A stretch of 43,058 bases of DNA from Lachnospiraceae bacterium. GTDB lineage: Bacteria; Bacillota; Clostridia; Lachnospirales; Lachnospiraceae. The notes beneath the pieces are model-generated. The model was not told where the DNA came from. It did not search any database and saw only the letters and a list, made by a program, of their open reading frames with translations. Position 1 is the first letter of the stretch. Every line of letters starts with the position of its first letter. A program made the translations under genes and the position numbers. Positions 26,099-34,636 of the stretch are shown here, piece by piece. Where the stretch lies: positions 1 through 43,058 of the forward strand of contig JAETON010000021.1 in NCBI GenBank assembly GCA_021771695.1, given 5' to 3'.

Positions 26099-27088
26099 AT
26101 GGGAAAACCAAAAGTAAAAACAATTGGTGTATTGACCAGCGGGGGAGATGCACCGGCAATGAATGCAGCAGTACGAGCTGTAACAAGAATCGGTATTGAA
26201 AGAGGTTTGAATGTCAAGGGTATCCGCAAAGGGTATAATGGATTACTGAATGAAGATATTATTGATTTGAACCCGACCAAAACTTCAAACAGTATTTCAC
26301 GAGGCGGTACGATTCTTTTTACTGCACGATGTGATGAGTTCAGAACAGAAGAAGGACAAAAAAGAGGTGCCGAGATTTGTAAAGCACACGGTATCGAAGG
26401 ATTAGTTGTTATTGGTGGAGACGGTTCTTTCCAGGGGGCAAGAAAATTGGCAGAACTTGGAATTAATACCATCGGTGTTCCGGGAACCATTGACTTAGAT
26501 ATTGCATGTACAGAATATACCATTGGTTTTGATACTGCAGTAAATACAGCAATGGACGCAATCGATAAAATCCGTGATACATCTACATCTCATGAACGAT
26601 GCAGTATCGTAGAGGTTATGGGACGTGGAGCCGGTTATATTGCATTATGGTGTGGTATTGCTACTGGAGCAGAAGATATTCTGATTCCGGAAAGTTTTGA
26701 TGGAAATCTGCCGAAGGTTGAACAGCAGATTATTGAGCATCTGCTTCGCAATAGAGCACGTGGAAAGTCTCACCATTTAGTAGTGAATGCTGAGGGTGTT
26801 GGACATTCTTACAGCATGGCAAAGAGAATTGAATCTGCAACCGGTGTTGAGACTAGAGCAACCATTCTTGGGCATATGCAGCGTGGTGGAAGCCCGACTG
26901 CAAAAGACCGAGTTTATGCATCTATGATGGGGGCATATGCAGTTGATCTTTTATGTGCTGGTAAGAGTAATCGTGTTGTTGGATATCAGAATGGAAAATT
27001 CATGGATATGGACATTATGGAAGGTCTTGCAATGGAGAAACATATTGATGATTATCAATTACAAATTGCACATTTATTAGGAAAATAA
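26099..27088 (+). CDS. pfkA: ATP-dependent 6-phosphofructokinase
   Basis: The 329-residue enzyme phosphorylates fructose-6-phosphate in glycolysis. It shows the nucleotide loop LTSGGDAPAMNAAVRAV, the GGDGSF motif, the catalytic region GTIDLDIACTEYTIGFDTA, then MGRGAGYIA and the LGHMQRGGSPTAKDR C-terminal signature. The glycine of GGDGS supports ATP rather than PPi as donor. The usual GTIDND reads GTIDLD here: the aspartate that acts as base is kept, but the next residue, normally asparagine, is leucine. The start follows GGAGG. It has its own promoter and tandem terminators. Its product, fructose-1,6-bisphosphate, is the activator of HprK (2576). Confidence 0.95.
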   Translation: MGKPKVKTIGVLTSGGDAPAMNAAVRAVTRIGIERGLNVKGIRKGYNGLLNEDIIDLNPTKTSNSISRGGTILFTARCDEFRTEEGQKRGAEICKAHGIEGLVVIGGDGSFQGARKLAELGINTIGVPGTIDLDIACTEYTIGFDTAVNTAMDAIDKIRDTSTSHERCSIVEVMGRGAGYIALWCGIATGAEDILIPESFDGNLPKVEQQIIEHLLRNRARGKSHHLVVNAEGVGHSYSMAKRIESATGVETRATILGHMQRGGSPTAKDRVYASMMGAYAVDLLCAGKSNRVVGYQNGKFMDMDIMEGLAMEKHIDDYQLQIAHLLGK

Positions 27089-27104
27089 GATTTAAGACAT
27101 TAGG

Positions 27105-27150
27105 AGAAAAGCAGGGCATTTCCTTTCGGACAGACCTGCTTTTCTCTTCT
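27105..27150 (+). terminator. Terminator after pfkA
   Basis: AGAAAAGCAGG (27105-27115) pairs with CCTGCTTTTCT (27135-27145), followed by a T-rich stretch. Confidence 0.88.
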
Positions 27151-27164
27151 TTCAAATATTGGGG

Positions 27165-27188
27165 AATCCTGTCAGACGGGATTTTTTT
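27165..27188 (+). terminator. Second hairpin with T-run before ktrB
   Basis: AATCCTG pairs with the complementary CGGGATT arm (one G-U pair) and is followed directly by TTTTTT. It would act as a back-up terminator for pfkA or as an attenuator for ktrB. Confidence 0.65.
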
Positions 27189-27235
27189 CTTAATTTTATG
27201 GAAATATTTTAAATTAGGCAAAAAGGACGACAAAA

Positions 27236-28597
27236 ATGAAATCTTTAAAACCAGTACAAATTATATTACTTGGATTTTTGCTGACAATATTAGCCGGATC
27301 CGTGTTTTTAACGCTTCCGATAGCAGCAAAAAGCGGACAGCCGACACCATATATCGATGCACTGTTTACTGCAACTACATCCGTCTGTGTTACCGGGCTG
27401 GTGGTAGAAACTACGATGACTCACTGGAGTATTTTTGGACAGGGTGTCATTATGATTTTGATTCAGATTGGCGGACTTGGAGTGATTACAATTACTACAG
27501 GGATGCTGTTTTTGTTAGGAAAAAAGGTTTCATTAAGCAATCGGATATTAATTCAGGAATCATTAGGTTTAAACACTATGTCCGGGCTGGTGGTTCTGGT
27601 GAAGAAAATTTTTAAAGGAACATTTCTGGTGGAAGGAATTGGAGCAGTCTTTTATGCTACACAGTTTATACCAGAGTTTGGCTGGGGATATGGCATCTGG
27701 GCGTCTGTTTTTAATTCTGTTTCTGCATTTTGTAATGCGGGAATGGATATTGTACGAGGAGATAGTCTAAGAGCATATATTACCAATCCTGTTATCAATT
27801 TTACGACTATGGGACTGATCGTTCTGGGCGGATTGGGCTTTATTGTTTGGAAAGATATGGTTCATGGACTGAAATCATTGATTCATAAAGAATGTACGCC
27901 AAGGAGAGCATGGCAGAAGCTGCGGTTTCACACTAAGGTTGTCATTTCGGCTACATTATTTTTGATTATTTCCGGGACGTTATTGATTTTTCTATTTGAA
28001 TTTCAGAATCCCGCTACTATGAAACATTTAAATATATGGGAAAAACTAATGGCATCCATGTTTCAATCTGTGACAACACGTACTGCAGGATTTGAAACAG
28101 TGGCACAGGATGCATTATCGGAAGGATCTTCTTTGATTTCGATGATTTTAATGTTTATCGGGGGTTCTCCGGTAGGTACGGCAGGAGGCGTAAAAACAAT
28201 AACATTTACGATTTTGGTTTATTGTGTTATTTCTGTAGCAAAACAAGAAGATGAAGTCAGTTTATTTAAAAGGAGGGTGCCGAGTGTATTGGTGCCAAAG
28301 GCACTGGCAATTATTATGATTAATTTATGTGTTTTGCTGCTTTCTGTTTTGCTGCTTCTTTTAGTGGATGATGGAAATTTTATGGATACTTGTTATGAAT
28401 GTATTTCGGCATTGGCAACCGTAGGGCTTACCAAAGGAATGACGCCGAATCTTAATCTGCTTGGGAAGATTGTAATTATTATTACAATGTACCTTGGAAG
28501 AGTAGGGCCAATATCTATGGCAATTGGATTTTATGTAGGACATAAAAAACGTAAAAAACGTACGTTTTCTTATCCAGAGGAAGAGTTGGTACTGTGA
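27236..28597 (+). CDS. ktrB: Ktr/Trk-type potassium uptake membrane subunit
   Basis: The 453-residue channel-like protein has four repeated membrane-pore-membrane units. The pore loops read TTSVCVTGLV, SAFCNAGMD, SVTTRTAGF and ALATVGLTKG, each keeping the glycine of the potassium filter. The length fits KtrB rather than the longer TrkH. It takes up K+ (usually with Na+) under control of the cytoplasmic ring formed by the next gene product. The spacing to that gene is 53 bases. Confidence 0.93.
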   Translation: MKSLKPVQIILLGFLLTILAGSVFLTLPIAAKSGQPTPYIDALFTATTSVCVTGLVVETTMTHWSIFGQGVIMILIQIGGLGVITITTGMLFLLGKKVSLSNRILIQESLGLNTMSGLVVLVKKIFKGTFLVEGIGAVFYATQFIPEFGWGYGIWASVFNSVSAFCNAGMDIVRGDSLRAYITNPVINFTTMGLIVLGGLGFIVWKDMVHGLKSLIHKECTPRRAWQKLRFHTKVVISATLFLIISGTLLIFLFEFQNPATMKHLNIWEKLMASMFQSVTTRTAGFETVAQDALSEGSSLISMILMFIGGSPVGTAGGVKTITFTILVYCVISVAKQEDEVSLFKRRVPSVLVPKALAIIMINLCVLLLSVLLLLLVDDGNFMDTCYECISALATVGLTKGMTPNLNLLGKIVIIITMYLGRVGPISMAIGFYVGHKKRKKRTFSYPEEELVL

Positions 28598-28650
28598 GAA
28601 AATGTTTTGAGAATTTTTGAAATATAGATGGATATTTTGGAGGAATTGGT

Positions 28651-29295
28651 ATGAGAAAATCAATTGCTGTACTGGGGCTTGGAAAATTCGGCAGCAGTAT
28701 TGCGCGTAATTTAATGAAAGGCGGAGCAGAAGTGCTTGCCGTAGATAAAAATGAAGATTTGGTACGGGAAATTGCAGAGGAAGTCACTTGTGCCGTATGT
28801 GCAGATGTATCAGATCAAGAGGTTATGAACAGCATTGGTTTGGAAGAAATGGATGCTTTGGTAATTGCTACAGCAGAACATTTGGATGCAAGTGTCATGG
28901 CACTGATGATTGCAAAAGAAATTGGTGTTCCATATATTCTCGCAAAAGCAGATGGAAAATTAAAAGGTGAAATTCTCACCAGAGTCGGCGCAGATGAAAT
29001 TGTTTATCCGGAAGAAGAAATGGGGGCCAGAATTGCCAATAATCTTCTGGGAGGACGGATGACAGATTTGTTTGATCTGTCTGCTGATACCAGTATCGTA
29101 AAAATTCCGGTACAAAAATCATGGGTAGGGAAATCATTAGCAGAAATTGATTTCCGTGGGAAATATCATATTAATGTTATTGCCATTGAGAGTAACCGGG
29201 GGGTTGATGGTGCACCGAACCCCATAGAACCTTTGAAAAAAGAAGATAATTTAATTTTAATTGGAAAAAAAGATTATTTGGAAAAACTTCGTTAA
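28651..29295 (+). CDS. ktrA: Ktr/Trk potassium uptake regulatory subunit (RCK)
   Basis: The 214-residue protein has an RCK_N Rossmann domain with GLGKFGSSIA (residues 8-17) and the acidic VDKNEDLV loop. An RCK_C domain follows (about residues 135-214), the part that binds c-di-AMP in many Firmicutes. It forms a ring that opens the KtrB channel on ATP or NAD(H) binding. GGAGG precedes the start by 7 bases. It follows ktrB directly, as usual. Confidence 0.93.
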   Translation: MRKSIAVLGLGKFGSSIARNLMKGGAEVLAVDKNEDLVREIAEEVTCAVCADVSDQEVMNSIGLEEMDALVIATAEHLDASVMALMIAKEIGVPYILAKADGKLKGEILTRVGADEIVYPEEEMGARIANNLLGGRMTDLFDLSADTSIVKIPVQKSWVGKSLAEIDFRGKYHINVIAIESNRGVDGAPNPIEPLKKEDNLILIGKKDYLEKLR

Positions 29296-29303
29296 GGAGC
29301 ATT

Positions 29304-30086
29304 ATGATTACAACAAATCAAAACAAACAAATAAAACAAATTTTAAAATTGAAAAAGAATGCAAGGGAACGGCGGAAACAGAAACTATTTATTGTGGAAG
29401 GAATTCGGATGTTTGAAGAAATTCCGAAAGAACGGCTTTTTAAAGTATTTGTAACAGAAGAATTCTGGGAGACTCATAGAGATTTATTTGCGGAGCAGGA
29501 ACCGGAAGTAGTATCTGCACAGATTATGAAAGAAATTTCAGACACCATGACGCCGCAGGGAGTTATAGCACTGGTAAAAATGCAGGAATATCAGATGGAA
29601 GATCTTTTGGGAACCAAAGATAAGAAGCCGCTGCTTGTTGTTTTGGAAAACATACAAGATCCCGGAAATTTGGGAACGATTCTACGCACAGGAGAAGGTG
29701 CAGGAATTACCGGGGTGATTATGACCAAAGATACCGTAGATATTTACAATCCAAAAGTTATAAGATCCACGATGGGTTCTGTGTTTCGAGTTCCGTTTAT
29801 ATATATTGAACAAGCAGAAGAAGCCATTGATTTTTTGAAAAAAAATCAGATTGCAACGTATGCAGCACATCTTGACGGAACAAACTATACCAAAGAGAAT
29901 TTTAAGAGTGCTGCGGCATTTTTTATTGGAAATGAGGGAAATGGTTTAAGCAGGTACATGTCAAAAGCGGCAGATAAAATGATTAAAATACCAATGTGTG
30001 GGAAAGTAGAATCATTGAATGCTGCAATGGCGTCAGGACTTCTTGTTTACGAAGCCAGACGCCAGAGAGAGGAAGGAGGAGAATAA
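29304..30086 (+). CDS. TrmH/SpoU-family RNA 2'-O-methyltransferase
   Basis: The 260-residue enzyme has an N-terminal RNA-binding substrate domain (about residues 1-95) and a SPOUT knot domain. The three motifs are ENIQDPGNLGTILRTGEGAG, FFIGNEGNGLSR and IPMCGKVESLNAAMASGLLVYEA. It should methylate a ribose 2'-OH in rRNA or tRNA using S-adenosylmethionine; relatives include RlmB and Bacillus YsgA. The exact target cannot be read from sequence. It starts 8 bases after ktrA and is followed closely by the NfeD gene. Confidence 0.9.
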   Translation: MITTNQNKQIKQILKLKKNARERRKQKLFIVEGIRMFEEIPKERLFKVFVTEEFWETHRDLFAEQEPEVVSAQIMKEISDTMTPQGVIALVKMQEYQMEDLLGTKDKKPLLVVLENIQDPGNLGTILRTGEGAGITGVIMTKDTVDIYNPKVIRSTMGSVFRVPFIYIEQAEEAIDFLKKNQIATYAAHLDGTNYTKENFKSAAAFFIGNEGNGLSRYMSKAADKMIKIPMCGKVESLNAAMASGLLVYEARRQREEGGE

Positions 30087-30087
30087 A

Positions 30088-30528
30088 ATGTATGCAATTT
30101 ACTGGCTGGCAGCCACAGCAGGATTTCTTCTGGTAGAAATTTTAACGCTGGGACTTACCAGTATATGGTTTGCAGGTGGAGCACTTTTGGCGGCAGCTGC
30201 AGCATTTGCAGGAGGCCCGCTGTATGTACAGCTGATTGTATTTGTTGTAGTTACATGTTTGTTATTTGTATTAACCCGCCCACTGGCAAAAAAATATTTA
30301 AACAGTAAGGTGGAAAAAACAAATGCAGAAGCATTGATCGGACAGAAAGGGGTTGTCAAAGAAAGAATTCAAAACAAGATGGGAAAAGGAACCGTTTTTA
30401 TTAACGGCATGGATTGGTCTGCAAAATCTTTGAATGGTGAAGAAATAGAAGAAGATACGGAAGTTTTGATTCATGAAATTCAAGGGGTGAAATTAATTGT
30501 AAAAGCCGCAGAGGACAAGGAGGAGTAA
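30088..30528 (+). CDS. NfeD-like membrane protein
   Basis: The 146-residue protein has two to three membrane helices in its first 75 residues (YWLAATAGFLLVEILTLG, then the alanine-rich helix and LIVFVVVTCLLFVLTRP). A small OB-fold domain follows (GQKGVVKERI...GTVFINGMDWSAKSL.GEEIEEDTEVLIHEIQGVKLIV), the NfeD type 1b form. Such proteins pair with SPFH proteins in membrane microdomains, and the next gene is of that kind. I chose the ATG at 30088 because GGAGGAG stands before it; the longer upstream frame is unlikely. Confidence 0.9.
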   Translation: MYAIYWLAATAGFLLVEILTLGLTSIWFAGGALLAAAAAFAGGPLYVQLIVFVVVTCLLFVLTRPLAKKYLNSKVEKTNAEALIGQKGVVKERIQNKMGKGTVFINGMDWSAKSLNGEEIEEDTEVLIHEIQGVKLIVKAAEDKEE

Positions 30529-30532
30529 TATT

Positions 30533-31468
30533 ATGGGATTTATTTTATTTGCAATTTTAATTGTTTTTGTTGCGATGGTGATTGTGTCAACGATTCGTAT
30601 TGTACCGCAGGCACATGCCTATGTTATAGAACGTTTGGGTGCTTACCGCGGGACATGGTCTGTGGGGCTGCATGTCAAAGTTCCGTTCATTGACAGAGTG
30701 GCAAGAAGAGTTAATTTAAAGGAGCAGGTTGTAGATTTTCCACCGCAGCCGGTAATTACCAAAGATAATGTAACAATGCAGATTGACACTGTTGTGTATT
30801 TTCAGATTACAGATCCAAAACTTTACTGTTACGGTGTAGAAAATCCAATTATGGCGATTGAAAATCTGACAGCAACGACACTTCGTAATGTAATTGGTGA
30901 TTTGGAGTTGGATGAAACATTGACTTCCAGAGAGACAATCAATACACAAATGCGTGCAACACTGGATGTTGCTACAGATCCTTGGGGAATTAAAGTAAAT
31001 CGTGTGGAATTGAAAAATATCATTCCGCCGGCAGCCATTCAAGATGCCATGGAAAAACAGATGAAAGCAGAACGTGAACGGCGGGAAGCAATCTTAATCG
31101 CAGAAGGAGAGAAAAAATCTGCAATTCTTCGTGCAGAAGGGAAGAAAGAATCTGTAGTATTAGAAGCACAGGGTGAAAAGGAATCTGCGATTTTACGTGC
31201 AGAAGCGAAAAAAGAAGCAACTATTCGTGAGGCGGAAGGACAGGCAGAAGCGATTCGTGCCATTCAGCAGGCAAATGCCCAGGGTATTGAATTTATTAAA
31301 AATGCCGGAGCTGACGATGCGGTGATTCAGCTGAAGAGTTTAGAGGCATTTGCAAAGGCGGCAGATGGTAAAGCAACGAAGATTATAATCCCTTCTGAAA
31401 TTCAGAGTTTGGCAGGAATGGTGAAATCTGTGACAGAAATTGGACAAAATGATGAAATTAATGTATAA
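30533..31468 (+). CDS. SPFH-domain protein (stomatin/prohibitin, QmcA type)
   Basis: The 311-residue protein has one N-terminal membrane helix, an SPFH domain (about residues 25-190; IRIVPQAHAYVIERLGAYRGTW, LKEQVVDFPPQPVITKDNV, GELELDETL-like region) and a long alanine/glutamate-rich coiled segment. That segment has four or so repeats of the type EGEKKSAILRAEG-KKESVVLEAQG (about 31100-31250). It would oligomerise in membrane microdomains and scaffold other proteins. It follows the NfeD gene by 4 bases, a widely conserved pair. Confidence 0.93.
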   Translation: MGFILFAILIVFVAMVIVSTIRIVPQAHAYVIERLGAYRGTWSVGLHVKVPFIDRVARRVNLKEQVVDFPPQPVITKDNVTMQIDTVVYFQITDPKLYCYGVENPIMAIENLTATTLRNVIGDLELDETLTSRETINTQMRATLDVATDPWGIKVNRVELKNIIPPAAIQDAMEKQMKAERERREAILIAEGEKKSAILRAEGKKESVVLEAQGEKESAILRAEAKKEATIREAEGQAEAIRAIQQANAQGIEFIKNAGADDAVIQLKSLEAFAKAADGKATKIIIPSEIQSLAGMVKSVTEIGQNDEINV

Positions 31469-31469
31469 T
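31440..31469 (+). promoter_or_regulatory. Promoter of the amino-acid ABC importer, overlapping the SPFH stop
   Basis: TTGGAC (31440-31445) and TATAAT (31464-31469) are separated by 18 bases. The -10 box overlaps the end of the SPFH gene. Confidence 0.65.
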
Positions 31470-31478
31470 ACATTATAA

Positions 31479-31494
31479 TACGTTAATACGTTAA
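31479..31494. repeat. Tandem 8-base repeat, two copies of TACGTTAA
   Basis: Two perfect adjacent copies lie just after the predicted start point of the importer transcript. The core can also be read as ACGT-TAAT-ACGT, a symmetric arrangement. It may be a repressor site for the importer operon; no known motif is recognised. Confidence 0.45.
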
Positions 31495-31535
31495 AAGAAG
31501 CTAACAGAAATATTATAATTTAGGAGGAACACGAC

Positions 31536-32306
31536 ATGAAATTGAAAAAGGTATTGGCATTATCGTTAGCAGCCATTATGGGATTGAGCCTAGTGGCATG
31601 CGGAAGCAAGTCAGATGACAGCAAAGAAGAAAAAACATATAAGATCGCGTCTGATACAACATTTGCACCATTTGAATTTGAAAATGAAGATGGGGACAGA
31701 GTAGGTATTGATTTGGAATTGTTAGATGCAATTGCAAAAGAAGAAGGATTGAAGTATGAAGTAGATGCTGTTGGATTTGATGCAGCCATGGCAGCAGTAG
31801 AATCCGGACAGAGCGATGGAATGATTGCAGGTATGTCTATTACAGATGAGAGAAAAGAAAAATATGATTTCTCTGATTCATATTATACATCTAAAGTATG
31901 TTTTGCAGTAGAAAAAGGATCTAAGATCAAAACTTTAGAAGACTTAAAAGGAAAGAATGTAGTAGCTAAGGTTGGTACAGTAGGTGCATCTTATGCAGAG
32001 AAGATGGCTAAGAAATATGGTTTTAAAGTAAAACAGATTGATGCCTCTCCGACAATGTATCAGGAAGTTACATCTGGAAATGCTGTTGCATGTTTTGAAG
32101 ATTTCCCTGTAATGAATTATGAAATTCAAGAAAAAGGACAGAAATTACAGGTTCCATTTATTTCTGATGATGGTAGTGAATATGGATTTGCAGTGAAAAA
32201 AGGTGAAAACAGCGAATTATTAGAGAAATTTAACAGTGGATTAAAGAAGATCAAAGATAACGGTAAATACCAGAAGATTATTGATAAGTATGCAAAAGAA
32301 AAGTAG
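31536..32306 (+). CDS. Polar amino-acid ABC transporter, substrate-binding lipoprotein
   Basis: The 256-residue protein has a type II signal peptide with lipobox LVACG (Cys22). A family 3 solute-binding fold follows: YKIASDTTFAPFEFENEDG near the start, SGQSDGMIAGMSITDERKEKYDFSDSYY in the middle and the VGTVGASYAEK loop of the second lobe. It captures a polar amino acid (Gln, His, Arg or cystine are common for the family) and delivers it to the permease at 32321. GGAGG precedes the start. Confidence 0.93.
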   Translation: MKLKKVLALSLAAIMGLSLVACGSKSDDSKEEKTYKIASDTTFAPFEFENEDGDRVGIDLELLDAIAKEEGLKYEVDAVGFDAAMAAVESGQSDGMIAGMSITDERKEKYDFSDSYYTSKVCFAVEKGSKIKTLEDLKGKNVVAKVGTVGASYAEKMAKKYGFKVKQIDASPTMYQEVTSGNAVACFEDFPVMNYEIQEKGQKLQVPFISDDGSEYGFAVKKGENSELLEKFNSGLKKIKDNGKYQKIIDKYAKEK

Positions 32307-32320
32307 ACTGAGGTTTTGAC

Positions 32321-33007
32321 ATGAATTTTATACAGTTGTTTACAAAATATGCACCGACTTTCAATGAGGCATTAATTCTTACATTACAGTTGACTTTAGT
32401 ATCACTCGTTTGTGCTAGTATTCTTGGTATTATTTTTGGAATGTTCAGCATTGCCAAGAACAAAGTTTTAAATATTATTTCCAGTATTTATATTGACATT
32501 ATTCGAGGAACACCATTGATTGTACAGGTATTCATTATGTATTATGGTGTTGGAATGAGTATTTTGAAGCCGGTATTTAATATCAGCTGGAATGAACTGG
32601 GAGGTGTATTTACTGCCGGTGCCATAGCGCTGAGTTTAAATGCCGGTGCGTATATGGCAGAGATTGTCCGAGGCGGTATTGAGTCTGTAGATAAAGGGCA
32701 GATGGAAGCTGCCAGAAGTTTAGGATTGACTTATGGAAAAGCTATGAGGAAAGTTATTCTTCCTCAAGCAATTCGTACAATGCTGCCATCAATTATCAAC
32801 CAGTTTATTATATCTTTGAAAGATACATCATTGATTTCTGTTATTGGAATCCGTGAATTAACAATGAATGCAAAGATGATTTCAGCCAACGAATCTGCAG
32901 CGGTTTTGACAGTATATATCATTGCAGCAGTTTACTATTTGATTATTTGTACAATCCTTTCTAAGGTTGCAAAAGTTCTGGAAAGGAGAATGTCATATGG
33001 AAAATAA
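32321..33007 (+). CDS. Polar amino-acid ABC transporter, permease
   Basis: The 228-residue protein has about five membrane helices and the HisM/GlnP-type ABC permease signature: [16 protein letters not shown] near residue 65, and the cytoplasmic EAA loop [25 protein letters not shown], which contacts the ATPase. It probably works as a homodimer, as only one permease gene is present. It starts 14 bases after the binding-protein gene and overlaps the ATPase gene by 11 bases. Confidence 0.95.
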   Translation: MNFIQLFTKYAPTFNEALILTLQLTLVSLVCASILGIIFGMFSIAKNKVLNIISSIYIDIIRGTPLIVQVFIMYYGVGMSILKPVFNISWNELGGVFTAGAIALSLNAGAYMAEIVRGGIESVDKGQMEAARSLGLTYGKAMRKVILPQAIRTMLPSIINQFIISLKDTSLISVIGIRELTMNAKMISANESAAVLTVYIIAAVYYLIICTILSKVAKVLERRMSYGK

Positions 33008-33728
33008 AGTAATCGTAAAGGGACTGGTAAAGAATTTTGGAAAATTAGAAGTGCTGAAGGGCATGGATGTCGAAGTAAAAGACGGAGAAGTTGTTTGTCT
33101 GATTGGACCTTCCGGTTCCGGAAAAAGTACATTTTTAAGATGCTTAAATCGTTTGGAGTCTATTACGGGCGGTCAAGTTATCATTGATGGATATGATATT
33201 ACAGATAAGAATACGGACATTAATAAAGTTCGTGAAAATATCGGAATGGTATTCCAGCATTTTAATTTGTTTCCACATAAAACAGTTATGGAAAATATTA
33301 CGATGGCACCAGTGGAATTAAAGAAAATGACACAGGAGCAGGCAGATGGAGTTGGAGCCAGCCTTTTGAGAGATGTAGGTCTGGCAGAGAAAGCGGATGT
33401 ATATCCGGCACAGTTATCCGGTGGACAAAAACAGCGTGTTGCCATTGCAAGAGCATTAGCAATGCATCCGGATATTATGTTGTTTGATGAGCCGACTTCT
33501 GCACTTGATCCTGAAATGGTCGGTGAAGTATTAAATGTAATGAAAACTCTGGCAAAACAGGGTATGACCATGGTTGTTGTAACCCATGAAATGGGATTTG
33601 CAAGAGAAGTTGCAGACCGTATTATCTTCATGGATGGAGGATACATTGTTGAGGAGGGAACTCCGGAAGAAGTCCTTGGAAATCCAAAAGAAGAAAGAAC
33701 AATCAACTTCTTAAATCAGGTTTTATAA
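32997..33728 (+). CDS. Polar amino-acid ABC transporter, ATP-binding protein
   Basis: The 243-residue ATPase has Walker [11 protein letters not shown]-loop [11 protein letters not shown], signature [15 protein letters not shown], Walker [14 protein letters not shown] and switch histidine VVTHEMGFA, all of the GlnQ/HisP type. I chose ATG 32997 because AAAGGAGA lies before it and [10 protein letters not shown] is the normal beginning; the longer frame at 32967 lies inside the permease gene. It is the last gene of the operon and is followed by a hairpin terminator. Confidence 0.95.
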   Translation: MENKVIVKGLVKNFGKLEVLKGMDVEVKDGEVVCLIGPSGSGKSTFLRCLNRLESITGGQVIIDGYDITDKNTDINKVRENIGMVFQHFNLFPHKTVMENITMAPVELKKMTQEQADGVGASLLRDVGLAEKADVYPAQLSGGQKQRVAIARALAMHPDIMLFDEPTSALDPEMVGEVLNVMKTLAKQGMTMVVVTHEMGFAREVADRIIFMDGGYIVEEGTPEEVLGNPKEERTINFLNQVL

Positions 33729-33741
33729 AAGAATAAAAAAG

Positions 33742-33812
33742 TATCCTCTAGCAACGGCTTCGCGAGATGCTATGTATCACGCTGCAGATTGTTGCTGCGA
33801 GGATATTTTTTT
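33742..33812 (+). terminator. Terminator of the amino-acid importer operon with a long loop
   Basis: TATCCTC and AGCAAC (33742-33755) pair with GTTGCT and GAGGATA (33791-33805), separated by small bulges, and a T-run follows. The loop of about 35 bases is unusually long and could itself fold. Confidence 0.8.
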
Positions 33813-33827
33813 ATCATAGAATTTTGC

Positions 33828-33856
33828 TTGGGATGTCTTTTTTCATGGATTAGAAT
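33828..33856 (+). promoter_or_regulatory. Promoter of the SGNH hydrolase gene
   Basis: TTGGGA (33828-33833) and TAGAAT (33851-33856) are separated by 17 bases, 18 bases before the start codon. Confidence 0.6.
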
Positions 33857-33874
33857 AATAGCTGGGAGGACTAT

Positions 33875-34534
33875 ATGAAAACAATTTTATGTTATGGTGA
33901 TTCAAATACTTATGGTTATAACCCGGAGGATGGGTTTCGATATCCGTATGGGCAGCGGTGGACGAGTATTTTGCAGGAGAATTTGAAGGGACAGGCAGTT
34001 GTGATTCCAGAGGGGTTAAATGGAAGGACGACTTGTTTTGAAGATGAGATTCGTCCGGGGAGAAATGGGGCAGCTTATTTAGATCCGTGTCTGCATACCC
34101 ATGGACCGATTGATTTGGTTGTTTTGATGCTTGGAACCAATGATTTGAAGATTCGTTTTCAAGCAACGCCGACGGATATTGGAAAAGCAATTGAGAGATT
34201 AATTAAGATGATTTTAGAGATAACTCCTCAGAAGAGGAAAGATGGAAAACCTTCTAAGATTTTGCTTGTTTCTCCAATACATTTAGGTGATAATTTGTGT
34301 GATATTGAAAGCGGCGAGGAAATGGGGTTTGAACGAGGAATTCAATATTCGAAAAGATTGGCTCCAATTTATCAGCAATGGGCAGAGACATATCAGATTG
34401 AGTTTATGGATGCGGCGCTTTATGCAAAGCCGTCGAAGCTGGATGCATGCCATTTATCTGTGGAGGGACATGCTTCCTTGGGAGCGGAAATCACAGAGAA
34501 ATGCAGGGAAATGCTGCAATTCCAGCCACGCTAG
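33875..34534 (+). CDS. SGNH/GDSL-family hydrolase
   Basis: The 219-residue cytoplasmic protein (no signal peptide) has the four SGNH blocks: block I CYGDSNTYGYNP with the catalytic serine at residue 9, the block II glycine in the PEGLNGRTT region, block III LGTNDLK with its asparagine, and block V CHLSVEGHASLG with Asp-x-x-His replaced by the local DACHLS (catalytic Asp and His). It most resembles arylesterase-like members that remove acyl groups from small molecules or sugars. The true substrate is unknown. It is monocistronic. Confidence 0.88.
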   Translation: MKTILCYGDSNTYGYNPEDGFRYPYGQRWTSILQENLKGQAVVIPEGLNGRTTCFEDEIRPGRNGAAYLDPCLHTHGPIDLVVLMLGTNDLKIRFQATPTDIGKAIERLIKMILEITPQKRKDGKPSKILLVSPIHLGDNLCDIESGEEMGFERGIQYSKRLAPIYQQWAETYQIEFMDAALYAKPSKLDACHLSVEGHASLGAEITEKCREMLQFQPR

Positions 34535-34536
34535 GG

Positions 34537-34565
34537 TTGTTTTCATCTGCACGTTTGGATATAAT
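34537..34565 (+). promoter_or_regulatory. Promoter of argF
   Basis: TTGTTT (34537-34542) and TATAAT (34560-34565) are 17 bases apart. An inverted repeat ATGCTT/AAGCAT (34576-34581 and 34600-34605) follows in the leader. It does not match the ArgR box well, so its role is open. Confidence 0.6.
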
Positions 34566-34636
34566 AGTTTTATATATGCTTTGACGAATAAAAACAATGA
34601 AGCATGACGGTATATGAAAAAATGGAGGAACAAAAG

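Noticed and set aside
34576-34605. ArgR operator (ARG box) before argF
   Set aside because: An ATGCTT/AAGCAT inverted repeat is present, but its sequence and 18-base spacing do not match the usual TGAATnnnnATTCA pattern.
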